A stretch of DNA of 64,000 nucleotides from Streptomyces changanensis (GTDB lineage Bacteria; Actinomycetota; Actinomycetes; Streptomycetales; Streptomycetaceae): assembly GCF_024600715.1 (NCBI RefSeq), contig NZ_CP102332.1, forward strand, positions 3,162,001-3,226,000, read 5' to 3'. The notes beneath the pieces were generated by a model, which worked only from the letters and a program-made list of their open reading frames with translations, was not told the DNA's origin and did no database searches. The position numbers and the translations under genes were made by a program. This document shows positions 23,115 through 30,908 of the stretch, one piece after another (the stretch's first letter is position 1; every line of letters starts with the position of its first letter).

Positions 23115-24326
23115 GTGTCCGGGTTCGGCGGCGGCATGTTCGACTGCGACATCCTGGTGATCGGCGGCGGGATCATCGGGGCGTCGACGGCGTACGCGCT
23201 CTCGCGGGCCGCTCCCGGGACGCGGGTGGTCGTCCTGGAGAAGGAGGCGGGCCCCGCCCGTCACCAGACGGGCCGCAACAGCGGCGTGATCCACAGCGGG
23301 ATCTACTACCGTCCCGGTTCGCTGAAAGCGCGGTACGCGGCGCGCGGCGCGGCCGAGATGGTGAAGTTCTGCGCCGAGTACGGGCTGCCGCACGAGGTGA
23401 CCGGCAAGCTGATCGTCGCCACCGACCGCTCCGAGCTGCCCCGGCTGCACGCGCTCGTCCAGCGCGGCCGGGAGAACGGCATCCCCGTGCGCGAGCTGGG
23501 CCCGGCGCAGATCAGCGAGTTCGAGCCGCAGGTGCGGGGCATCGCCGCGATCCACGTCGGCACCACGGGCGTCTGCGACTACGGGGCGGTGACGGCGCAG
23601 CTCGCCGAGGCGTCCGGCGCCGAGCTGCGGTACGGGGCGCGGGTCACGGCCGTCGACCGCCGCCCCTGGGGGGTGGCCGTGCGGACGGCGGACGGGAGCG
23701 TGGTGCGGGCGCGGGCGCTGGTGAACTGCGCGGGACTGCACTGCGACGCGGTGGCGCGGCTCGCGGGGGACGAGCCGGGCGTGCGGATCGTGCCGTTCCG
23801 CGGCGAGTACTACGAGCTGACCCGGCCCGGTCTGGTGCGGGGCCTGGTCTATCCCGTGCCGGACCCGGCGTTCCCGTTCCTCGGCGTGCACCTGACGCGC
23901 GGGGTCGACGGCGGCGTGCACGTCGGCCCGAACGCCGTGCCCGCGGCCGCCCGCGAGGGCTACCGGCGGCGGCAGGTGGACCCGCGGGACCTGGCCGGGA
24001 CGCTGGCCTGGCCCGGCTCGTGGCGGATCGCCCGGCGCCACTGGCGGTACGGGGCGGGGGAGCTGCGCAGGTCCCTGTCGAAGCGGGCGTTCACGGACGC
24101 CGTGCGGCGGCTGCTGCCCGCCGTGGACGCCGCGGACCTGCGGCCGGCGCCGGCGGGGGTGCGGGCCCAGGCGGTGCTGCGGGACGGCACGCTCGTCGAC
24201 GACTTCCTCATCCGGCGCGGCCCCCGCACGGTCCACGTGCTGAACGCCCCGTCGCCCGCGGCGACGGCGTCCCTGCCGATCGGGCGGGAGGTCGCCCGGC
24301 GGGCGCTGGCGCTCGTCGAGGGGTAG
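23115..24326 (+). CDS. lhgO: L-2-hydroxyglutarate oxidase
   Basis: 403-residue FAD enzyme of the D-amino-acid oxidase fold. It oxidises L-2-hydroxyglutarate to 2-oxoglutarate, clearing a side product of dehydrogenases. The Rossmann motif DILVIGGGIIGASTAYAL is near the N-terminus, followed by the LhgO-typical HQTGRNSGVIHSGIYY. The central part binds substrate (CDYGAVTAQLAEASGA; VPFRGEYYELT). GGAGG at 23102-23106 is well spaced for GTG 23115; GTG 23106 and ATG 23136 are alternatives. A stand-alone gene before trmB. Confidence 0.88.
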   Translation: MSGFGGGMFDCDILVIGGGIIGASTAYALSRAAPGTRVVVLEKEAGPARHQTGRNSGVIHSGIYYRPGSLKARYAARGAAEMVKFCAEYGLPHEVTGKLIVATDRSELPRLHALVQRGRENGIPVRELGPAQISEFEPQVRGIAAIHVGTTGVCDYGAVTAQLAEASGAELRYGARVTAVDRRPWGVAVRTADGSVVRARALVNCAGLHCDAVARLAGDEPGVRIVPFRGEYYELTRPGLVRGLVYPVPDPAFPFLGVHLTRGVDGGVHVGPNAVPAAAREGYRRRQVDPRDLAGTLAWPGSWRIARRHWRYGAGELRRSLSKRAFTDAVRRLLPAVDAADLRPAPAGVRAQAVLRDGTLVDDFLIRRGPRTVHVLNAPSPAATASLPIGREVARRALALVEG

Positions 24327-24383
24327 GGGCGACGCGTCGAGGGGCAGGGGGGGTCGGTGCGGGTTCGTAGAATCGAAGGCACT

Positions 24384-25211
24384 GTGTCCGAGAAGACCGC
24401 GTCGAGCACGCCCCCCACGCCCCCCGCCCCCGAGACCCCGCAGGTGCCCGCCCCGGCGCGCCGCGGCAGCCGAATGTTCGCCGACGGCAGCGGGCCCGCC
24501 CCCGACCCGGCCGGGTCGCACTTCGAGCGGCGCATCCGCAGCTTCCAGCCCCGCCGCAGCCGCGTCACCACCGGTCAGGCCGACGCGCTGCGCCGCCTGT
24601 GGCCCGCCTGGGGCCTGGACATCGACGGTCAGCGCGTCCTGGACCTGGACGAGCTGTTCGGCGGCCTCCCCGTGGTGCTGGAGATCGGCTTCGGCATGGG
24701 CGAGGCGACCGCCCGGATGGCCGCCGCCGACCCGTCGACCGGCATCCTCGCCGTGGACGTCCACACGCCCGGCCAGGGCAACCTCCTCGGCCTCGCCGAG
24801 CGGCAGGGGCTGACGAACGTCCGCGTCGCCAACGGCGACGCGATCATCCTGCTGCGCGAGATGCTGCCGCCCGCCGCGCTCGCCGGCGTCCGCGTGTACT
24901 TCCCGGACCCGTGGCCGAAGAAGCGCCACCACAAGCGGCGGCTGATCCAGCCGGAGTTCCTGAGCCTCCTCGCGCCCCGCATGGCGCCCGGTGCCGTGCT
25001 GCACTGCGCGACGGACTGGGAGCCGTACGCGGAGCAGATGCTGGAGGTGCTCACCGCCCACCCCGACTTCGAGAACACCGCCCCCGACGGCGGGTACGCG
25101 CCCCGGCCCGACTTCCGGCCGCTGACCCGGTTCGAGGGGCAGGGCCTGGACAAGGGCCACGTCGTGCACGACCTCCTCTTCGCCCGCGTCCCGACCGCCC
25201 GCCCGGCCTGA
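24384..25211 (+). CDS. trmB: tRNA (guanine-N7)-methyltransferase
   Basis: 275-residue SAM-dependent enzyme that makes m7G46 in the tRNA variable loop. The SAM-binding motif VVLEIGFGMGEATARMA is about residue 95, followed by the TrmB signature VRVYFPDPWPKKRHHKRRL. The first 45 residues are a Pro-rich extension beyond the E. coli protein, common in actinobacteria. GTG 24384 lies only 10 nt after a perfect -10 TAGAAT (24368-24373), so the mRNA probably has almost no leader. That also argues against the longer in-frame start at 24357, which would precede the -10. Confidence 0.9.
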   Translation: MSEKTASSTPPTPPAPETPQVPAPARRGSRMFADGSGPAPDPAGSHFERRIRSFQPRRSRVTTGQADALRRLWPAWGLDIDGQRVLDLDELFGGLPVVLEIGFGMGEATARMAAADPSTGILAVDVHTPGQGNLLGLAERQGLTNVRVANGDAIILLREMLPPAALAGVRVYFPDPWPKKRHHKRRLIQPEFLSLLAPRMAPGAVLHCATDWEPYAEQMLEVLTAHPDFENTAPDGGYAPRPDFRPLTRFEGQGLDKGHVVHDLLFARVPTARPA

Positions 25212-25649
25212 CGGCCACGGTCGCCCGCCCCACCTGACGGCCCTACCTGACCGCTCAGCCTGACCGCCCCACCTGACCGCTCCGGCGGACGCCCGCGGCG
25301 TAGCCCCCACGACCGGACGCGCCCGCGACGGGACGGTCGCAGGGCGCCCCGGCGGGGCGGCCCCAGCAGGCTCGCGGCGAGACCGCTCCGGTGGGAGGGT
25401 CGCAGCGAGGCCCCCGCGGCGGGTCGTCCGCAGCGTGGGTCCCACGTCCGGACGCCCGCGGCGTGGCACCCCCGGCGGGACGGCCGCAGGGCGGCAGGGG
25501 CCCACGCCGGGCGCCCGGTCCGACGGCCGCAGGGCGCCCGGGGCGGGCCGCGACGGCAGGGGGCCAGCCGGCCGTCCGGCCCGCCGGGCCCGGCCCGACC
25601 GTCCACAGACGGTCGCGGAGTGTCGGCGGGGCCGTCTAGGGTCGGCCGG
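25212..25649. other. Intergenic region with repetitive GC-rich sequence
   Basis: 438 nt. The first part has three imperfect copies of (A/G)CCTGACCGC; the rest is CGGACGCCCGCGGCG-like repetition. No gene. A -10-like TAGGGT (25637-25642) lies eight bases before the next start. Confidence 0.5.
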
Positions 25650-27002
25650 GTGTCCCAGACGCCCGCGCACCGCCCCGCACCGCCGCACACCCGGCCGGCC
25701 GGCCCCGCCCAGCCGGCCATCCCGACGTACCACCCACGGCCGTCCTTCGACGCCGTACCGGACCGGGCGCGCTGGCGGTACAAGCCCCGGCGCGCGTTCT
25801 GGCGCAGCAGGGCGGTGCGCGCCTCCGCCGTGATCCTCGTGCTCGCCCTGTGCGCCCTGGTGATCCTGGCCCTGGTGCGCGAGCAGACGGGCACGACGGG
25901 CTTCCTGGTGGGCCTCGGGCTGGCGCTGCTGCCGGTTCCGCTGCTGATGGCGGCGTTCCGCTGGCTGGACCGGGTGGAGCCGGGTCCGTGGAGGAACCTG
26001 CTGTTCTCGTTCGCCTGGGGGGCGTTCGCCGCGGCCCTCGTCGCGATCGTCGCCAACACCTTCGCGACCCGGTGGATAGCCACCGCGACCGCCGACCCGA
26101 CATCGGCCGACACGCTCGGTGCGACCGTCGTCGCCCCCGTCGTGGAGGAGAGCGCCAAGGCCGCCGCGATCCTGCTGGTCTTCCTCTTCCGCAGACGTGA
26201 CTTCACGGGCCTGGTCGACGGGGTGGTGATCGCCGGGTTCACGGCGACCGGCTTCGCCTTCACGGAGAACATCCTCTACCTGGGCAGCGCCTTCGGCGAG
26301 GACCAGGAGTTCGGCACCTCCGGCATCGGGTCGGTGACGGCGGCGACGTTCTTCGTACGGGTGGTGATGTCGCCGTTCGCGCATCCGCTGTTCACGGTGC
26401 TGACCGGCATCGGGTTCGGGATCGCCGCGATGACGGCCCGCCGCCGCAGAATGGCGCGGGTGGTGCTGCCGGTGCTGGGGCTGGCCCTGGCGATGGGCGT
26501 GCACGCGCTGTGGAACGGCTCGACGACGTTCGGCCCGTGGGGGTTCGTCGCCGTGTACGGGGCGTTCATGCTGCCGGCGCTCGGGCTGCTGACGTGGCTC
26601 GCGGTCTGGACCCGCCAGCGGGAGCTGCGCACCATAGCCGCCGAGCTGCCGGCGTACGCGGCGGCCGGCTGGCTCACCGCGGACGAGCCGCTCGCGCTGT
26701 CCTCGATGCGGGCGCGGTCCCTGGCGCGGGACTACGCGGCCCGCGCGTACGGCCCGGCGGCGGCCCGGTCGGTGGGCGAGTACGAGGCGTTCGCGACGAC
26801 GCTGGCGTTCCTGCGCCACCGGGCGCGGCGGGGCGCGGCGGACCGGGACTTCACCGCGCGCGAGCAGGAGCTGCTGCACCACATGTGGCAGCGGAAGGCG
26901 ACGGCCGGCCCGGCGCTGACGTTCGCCGCCCGCGCGACCGGCCGCGTGTGGACCCCGCCGCCGCACCGCGACTACGCGGGGTACAACCCGTACCGGTACT
27001 GA
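25650..27002 (+). CDS. PrsW-family intramembrane protease
   Basis: 450-residue membrane protein of the PrsW/CAAX-like metalloprotease group, which cuts membrane-bound anti-sigma factors in some bacteria. Residues about 45-330 hold eight or so hydrophobic helices. Family motifs are visible: TVVAPVVEESAKAAAI (the Glu-Glu pair), then FAFTENILYLGSAF, VMSPFAHPLFT and GVHALWNGS. The C-terminal 130 residues are soluble and helical. GTG 25650 starts eight nt after the -10-like TAGGGT, so a leaderless mRNA is possible. The substrate is unknown; the sigma/zf-HC2 fusion at 15011 is a conceivable but unsupported target. Confidence 0.85.
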   Translation: MSQTPAHRPAPPHTRPAGPAQPAIPTYHPRPSFDAVPDRARWRYKPRRAFWRSRAVRASAVILVLALCALVILALVREQTGTTGFLVGLGLALLPVPLLMAAFRWLDRVEPGPWRNLLFSFAWGAFAAALVAIVANTFATRWIATATADPTSADTLGATVVAPVVEESAKAAAILLVFLFRRRDFTGLVDGVVIAGFTATGFAFTENILYLGSAFGEDQEFGTSGIGSVTAATFFVRVVMSPFAHPLFTVLTGIGFGIAAMTARRRRMARVVLPVLGLALAMGVHALWNGSTTFGPWGFVAVYGAFMLPALGLLTWLAVWTRQRELRTIAAELPAYAAAGWLTADEPLALSSMRARSLARDYAARAYGPAAARSVGEYEAFATTLAFLRHRARRGAADRDFTAREQELLHHMWQRKATAGPALTFAARATGRVWTPPPHRDYAGYNPYRY

Positions 27003-27243
27003 GCGCGGGCGGGGCGAGCCGGGCCGGACGGGCCTTGCATGACGGGGCGGGACCGGCCGGGCGGGGAAGACCGGCAGCCCTGGCGTCGGGGGGTGTGCCG
27101 CCAAGGCTGCCGGGATCGATGGACCGCCGGACGTCAGGCGGGCGGTGCGCACGCCGTACCGCCCGTACCGTCGGTCGGTACGCCACGTCGGACCGCCCGT
27201 ACCGCCCTACCGCCCGTACCGTCGGTCGGGACGCGCACCCGGC

Positions 27244-27328
27244 GGGCCGCCGCCTCGAGCGGGCCGCCGCCTCGAGCGGGCCGCCGCCTCGAGCGGGCCG
27301 CCGCCTCGAGCGGGCCGCCGCCTCGAGC
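27244..27328. repeat. Five perfect 17-bp tandem repeats
   Basis: Unit GGGCCGCCGCCTCGAGC occurs five times without mismatch (27244, 27261, 27278, 27295, 27312), ending 11 bp before the stop of the M23 gene. Before it, at about 27158-27229, ACCGCCCGTACCGTCGGTCGG occurs twice. The 336-nt gap 27003-27338 between these convergent genes has no gene. Confidence 0.9.
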
Positions 27329-27338
27329 GGGGACGGGG

Positions 27339-28460
27339 TCAGACGGTGAGGCCCTTGCCGCGGAGCCAGGCCAGCGGGTCGATGCCGCCGCCGGAGGGCG
27401 TGTGGACCTCCAGGTGCAGGTGCGGCCCGGTGACGTTGCCCGTGGCGCCGACGCGGCCGATGGTCTCGCCGGTGCCGACGCTCTGCCCGGCGCTGACGGT
27501 CATCGAGGAGAGGTGGCAGTACCAGACCTCCGTACCGTCCGCGAGCTCCAGGACGACCCGGTAGCCGTACGCGCCGGACCAGCCGGCCGACTTCACGGTG
27601 CCGCTGTGGACGGCGTTGGCCGGGGTGCCCGTGGGGGCGGCCAGGTCGAGGCCCGTGTGGTAGCCGGAGGACCACATGGAGCCGGCCTGGCCGTACGTCG
27701 AGGTGATCGTGTACGAGGAGGTCGGCAGGGCGTAGCTCGCGGCGAGCTTGGCCAGGCGCTCGGCCTCCGCCTTGGCGGCGGCCGCGGCCTCGGCGCGCTC
27801 GCGCTTCTCCTGCTCGGCCTTCGCCTCGGCCTTCGCCTTGGCCTGGGCGGTGGCCTGCTGGGCGGCGGCCTCGGCGGCGGCCTTCTCGGCGGCCGCCTTC
27901 TCCGCGGCGGCCCGGGATTCGGCGTCGGCGGCCGCCTGCTGCTGCTCGGCCTGCTGGAGGATGCGGGCGCGCAGGGCCTCGCCCGCGTCGGAACCGCCCT
28001 GCGCCTCCTGGCCACCGGGCGAGGCCGACGACAGCGTGGCGAGGGGCGCGAGGTCGGCGGCGGCGACGTCCTGCGGGTCGGCGGCGGCCTCGGCGGCGGC
28101 GCCGGCGTCCGTGGTGTCGTCGGCGATCAGGGCGCCGACGCCGGGCAGCGAGGAAGCGTCCGGGAGGCCGACGTCCGGGAGGGATATGGCGACCCGGGGC
28201 TTGTCCTGAGCGGTGGCCATGCCGCCCGCGCCGACGGCGGCGATGACGCCGACGCCGAGGACGGTGGAGCTGCGGGCGAGGCCGCCGCGCTGCTTGACGA
28301 CGCGGTGGCGGCCGCGGACCGGACGGACGGAGTCCTCGGTGGGGTTCCACTCGACGTCGGCCGCGGGGGCGGCGGTGCCGGCGAAGCCCTGTCCGACCGG
28401 CTGGCCGGTGGTGTCGTACGCGCCGAAGGGGGCTTCGGGGGCAGGCCTGTTGGACGCCAC
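27339..28460 (-). CDS. M23-family (LytM) peptidoglycan endopeptidase
   Basis: 373-residue exported wall hydrolase. After a 45-residue cytoplasmic arm with basic residues comes a membrane segment or late signal (STVLGVGVIAAVGAGGMATA). Next is an Ala/Glu/Lys-rich coiled coil (about 160-245; AAAEKAAAEKAAAEAAAQQ). The C-terminal LytM domain (about 255-373) has Zn ligands in YHTGLDLA and PHLHLEVH. GTG 28460 follows a GGAAAGGAG ribosome site. The frame is open far upstream, but that part is the conserved c-di-AMP riboswitch and not protein. Regulation by c-di-AMP links wall cleavage to turgor and development. Confidence 0.92.
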   Translation of the reverse strand: MASNRPAPEAPFGAYDTTGQPVGQGFAGTAAPAADVEWNPTEDSVRPVRGRHRVVKQRGGLARSSTVLGVGVIAAVGAGGMATAQDKPRVAISLPDVGLPDASSLPGVGALIADDTTDAGAAAEAAADPQDVAAADLAPLATLSSASPGGQEAQGGSDAGEALRARILQQAEQQQAAADAESRAAAEKAAAEKAAAEAAAQQATAQAKAKAEAKAEQEKRERAEAAAAAKAEAERLAKLAASYALPTSSYTITSTYGQAGSMWSSGYHTGLDLAAPTGTPANAVHSGTVKSAGWSGAYGYRVVLELADGTEVWYCHLSSMTVSAGQSVGTGETIGRVGATGNVTGPHLHLEVHTPSGGGIDPLAWLRGKGLTV

Positions 28461-28477
28461 GGGGGCGCTCTCCTTTC

Positions 28478-28640
28478 CTTCCTTCTCGCCTACCGGGTTA
28501 GCTGACGGGTTCGGAGCAGGAAGGTCTCCTACGGGCCGGAATGCAGCCCGATTCACCCCAGGTGTGGTGGGTCCCCGGTTCCCTCGCGGGATTCGGCGCA
28601 TGCGCACGGTGCCGCCTCTGCGACGGCTGGTACGACCGCG
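28478..28640 (-). promoter_or_regulatory. ydaO-type riboswitch (c-di-AMP)
   Basis: On the minus strand the leader carries the highly conserved core of the ydaO-yuaA class: GAGGGAACCGGGGACCC, then GGGGTGAATC, GTAGGAGACC, and CCGAACCCGTCAGCTAACC followed by CGGTAGGCG (28486-28516). The same RNA class sits before rpf and other wall-hydrolase genes in Streptomyces and turns expression off when c-di-AMP binds. The 3' edge runs into the ribosome site of the M23 gene. Boundaries are approximate; a covariance search with RF00379 would fix them. Confidence 0.88.
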
Positions 28641-28652
28641 CTGCGTTATCGA

Positions 28653-28682
28653 ACGTTAATAGACGCACGGGTCGTATTCCAA
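28653..28682 (-). promoter_or_regulatory. Candidate promoter of the riboswitch-M23 transcript
   Basis: Minus-strand -35 TTGGAA (28677-28682), an 18-bp spacer and -10 TAACGT (28653-28658), ending about a dozen bases before the riboswitch. Inferred from position and hexamers only. The remaining bases to 28844 contain a second TTGACG box (near 28764) without a good -10. Confidence 0.4.
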
Positions 28683-28844
28683 GCCGTTGCCGGGTATTCG
28701 TGAGGGCCGACGACAGGCACCAAGTCCCCTATAGGCAGACATTTCCCGGCGAATTGACACCGCGTCAAGGGGTTCGAGACCCCTCCGACCGACCACGACT
28801 TTCTGACGGTTTGTCAATTGTTATCGCCGAGAGCTGTCCTCCCC

Positions 28845-29918
28845 TCACGGAGCGTGCCCGTCGGGGCGGGCGACCGCGAGCAGTGCCATGTCGTCGTCCG
28901 CCCCGCCGCCCGTGTACCGCCGCACGTCGTCGACCAGCCCGTCCAGCAGCTCCCCCGGCGCCGGGAAGGTCCGCCCCTCCAGCCAGGCGGCCGGGTCGTA
29001 GAACATGCCCGCCGCGTCCCGCGCCTCGGTGAGGCCGTCCGTGTGGAAGAGCAGTGTCGCCCCCGGCGGGAACGGCGCCGTGTACGCGCGGTCCGGCCAG
29101 GTGCCCAGCTCCCCCATGCCCAGCGGCAGCGCCGGCTCCGGCGGCTCCAGCACGGCCACGCGGCCGTCCGCACCCAACAGCAGCGGTTCGGGGTGGCCCC
29201 GGTTCACCACCCGTACCGTCCCGTCGCCGCGCGGGACCTCGGCGAGCACCGCCGTCGTGAACCCCTCCACCGCGTCCAGGCCGTCCCGCCGGGTCCCCTC
29301 CCGGGCGAGCGCCCGCTCCAGCCGCTGCGCCACCGCCTCCAGCGAGCTCTCCTGCTCGGCGGCCTCGCGGAACGCCCCGATGACGATCGCCACGGCCTCC
29401 ACCGCGCCCAGGCCCTTGCCCCGCACGTCCCCCACGACGAGCCGGACCCCGTACGGGGTGTCCTGCACGGCGAACAGGTCCCCGCCGATGGACGCGTCGG
29501 CCTGCGCGGCCTCGTAACGCGCGGCCACCCGCAGTCCGCCGATGCGTTCGGCGGGCACCGGCAGCACCGCCCGCTGCGCCGTCTCCGCGATCACCCGCGC
29601 CGAGGCGAGCCGCTCGCCGCTGCGCCGTACGAGCCGGTTGATGAGCAGGGCGAGCCCGCCGACGGTGACCACGGTCAGCAGCTCGGTCAGCGTGGGAACC
29701 CGGGGGAAGGGCTTCTCGACCAGGTGCGGCGCGATCACGGCCAGGACGGCGCACAGCGCGACGACGAGGGTCGCGCGCCGGGTGTAGAGGGGTGCGGCGA
29801 TGAGCGGCGCGGCGACGAAGAAGGGGACGCCCGTGAAGGGCGGCGGGGTCGCGATGTCGTACGCCACGCCCCCGACGAGCAGCAGCCCGGGAAGCCCCCG
29901 CACGATCCGCCGGACCAC
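28845..29918 (-). CDS. Membrane-anchored SpoIIE/PP2C-type phosphatase
   Basis: Core of about 357 residues: three or four hydrophobic helices (GLPGLLLVGGVAYDI, GVPFFVAAPLIAAPLY, LVVALCAVLAVIA, LLTVVTVGGLALLI), then a SpoIIE phosphatase domain. Its metal-binding acidic residues are seen in SIGGDLFAV, LVVGDVRGKGLG and FHTDGLTE. Likely dephosphorylates an anti-anti-sigma protein; no partner gene is nearby. The start is uncertain: GTG 29918 precedes the first helix; the frame stays open to ATG 30194 through Gly-rich sequence, and further through two tRNA genes, which cannot be coding. I prefer 29918. Confidence 0.8.
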   Translation of the reverse strand: MVRRIVRGLPGLLLVGGVAYDIATPPPFTGVPFFVAAPLIAAPLYTRRATLVVALCAVLAVIAPHLVEKPFPRVPTLTELLTVVTVGGLALLINRLVRRSGERLASARVIAETAQRAVLPVPAERIGGLRVAARYEAAQADASIGGDLFAVQDTPYGVRLVVGDVRGKGLGAVEAVAIVIGAFREAAEQESSLEAVAQRLERALAREGTRRDGLDAVEGFTTAVLAEVPRGDGTVRVVNRGHPEPLLLGADGRVAVLEPPEPALPLGMGELGTWPDRAYTAPFPPGATLLFHTDGLTEARDAAGMFYDPAAWLEGRTFPAPGELLDGLVDDVRRYTGGGADDDMALLAVARPDGHAP

Positions 29919-30317
29919 CCCACCGGTCTCGGCCCGACCTGACTCGACCTGACCGGCCTCGACCCGATCCCGCTCGGCACGGCCGTGGCCGTGGGGCACC
30001 GGGCCGGCACCGCCGCCGTGGGGCACCGGGGCACCGCGGCCACCCCGGCCGGCGGCGCCGTCGCGCGCGTCGTCACCGGCCCGCTCGTCGCCGCCCTCGC
30101 CGTACTCCGCTCGCTGCCCCACCACCCCAGGCTGGCCGCAGCCGCCCTCCCCGGCGACCCGCGGTCGGCCGACCGGGCGAGGCGGCGGCCACATCCCGGG
30201 AGCCGCGCCATCGACCGCCCGACCGGCCATCCGACCATCCGACCATCCGGCCGACCGTCCGCCGACCGACGTCGCCCGGCCGCTGTTCGACCGCCCGACA
30301 GCCCGACCGGGAAAACG
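29919..30317. other. Repetitive region upstream of the SpoIIE gene
   Basis: 399 nt, low complexity. 30200-30300 holds GACCGCCC and CGACCATC direct repeats. It may contain the N-terminal codons of the phosphatase if a longer start is used. I see no promoter hexamers. Confidence 0.4.
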
Positions 30318-30352
30318 CCGAAGGCCCGGTGCTGTAAGCACCGGGCCTTCGG
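30318..30352 (-). terminator. Terminator after tRNA-fMet
   Basis: Perfect 16-bp hairpin with a three-base loop, six bases after the tRNA 3' end on the minus strand, followed by four T. Confidence 0.85.
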
Positions 30353-30358
30353 TTTCAG

Positions 30359-30432
30359 TAGCGGGGACAGGATTTGAACCTGCGACCTCTGGGTTATGAG
30401 CCCAGCGAGCTACCGAGCTGCTCCACCCCGCG
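30359..30432 (-). tRNA. Initiator tRNA-fMet (CAT)
   Basis: 74-nt tRNA on the minus strand with anticodon CAT. Initiator hallmarks are visible: C1 cannot pair with U72, and the anticodon stem has three consecutive G:C pairs next to the loop (GGGCTCATAACCC). The T arm is GTTCAAATC. CCA is not encoded. Confidence 0.95.
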
Positions 30433-30615
30433 TCGTTGAACACAACCTTACGCCATCCCGGGGGGTGCCGTTGACCATTTCGCGCCTTCAGCGCCAGAAA
30501 GCTGAAGAAATTCCCGGTTCGCCGGCGACGAGGCCCCCGACAGCGGGCCATCACCGGCCCCGGAGCGGGTCCGGAACGGCCTCGAAAGGGAGCGCGGCGC
30601 CCCCGGACGCACGAA

Positions 30616-30645
30616 TGCCCCGGCCGGAAGGAACCGGCCGGGGCA
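30616..30645 (-). terminator. Terminator after tRNA-Lys
   Basis: 12-bp perfect stem (30616-30627 with 30634-30645), six-base loop, 34 nt beyond the tRNA-Lys 3' end. No T-run. Confidence 0.75.
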
Positions 30646-30679
30646 CCAGACCCCGTGACGAGCCGCGGAGGCTCGCGAC

Positions 30680-30755
30680 TGGTAGGCCCTGTGGGACTCG
30701 AACCCACAACCAACGGATTAAAAGTCCGCTGCTCTGCCAATTGAGCTAAGGGCCC
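30680..30755 (-). tRNA. tRNA-Lys (TTT)
   Basis: Cloverleaf on the minus strand starting GGGCCCTTAGCTCAATTGG, anticodon loop CTTTTAA (TTT), T arm GGTTCGAGTCC. CCA is encoded (30680-30682). G1 pairs with U72. Confidence 0.95.
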
Positions 30756-30908
30756 TCGACGGGTCATCCCCGAGCATAGCCCGCCGGGACCGGTGAGCCG
30801 ATCGGGTATCGGCACAACACCCTCGTACGGCCCGTCCCGGAACCGGGACGGGCCCGTACGCGGCACACGAGGTGTCGCGTACGGGCCCGTCGGGCGCCCT
30901 ACGGGGCG

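Noticed and set aside
23091..27152. 1353-codon open frame on the minus strand
   Set aside because: It is antisense to lhgO, trmB and the PrsW gene, whose proteins are clearly real. High G+C keeps antisense frames open; its product is Arg/Gly/Pro-rich with no domain.
28461..28607. 49-codon N-terminal extension of the M23 peptidase
   Set aside because: This is the c-di-AMP riboswitch; sequence conservation is at RNA level and a good ribosome site precedes GTG 28460.
30195..30866. N-terminal extension of the SpoIIE phosphatase
   Set aside because: The frame passes through tRNA-fMet and tRNA-Lys and their terminators, so it cannot be protein.
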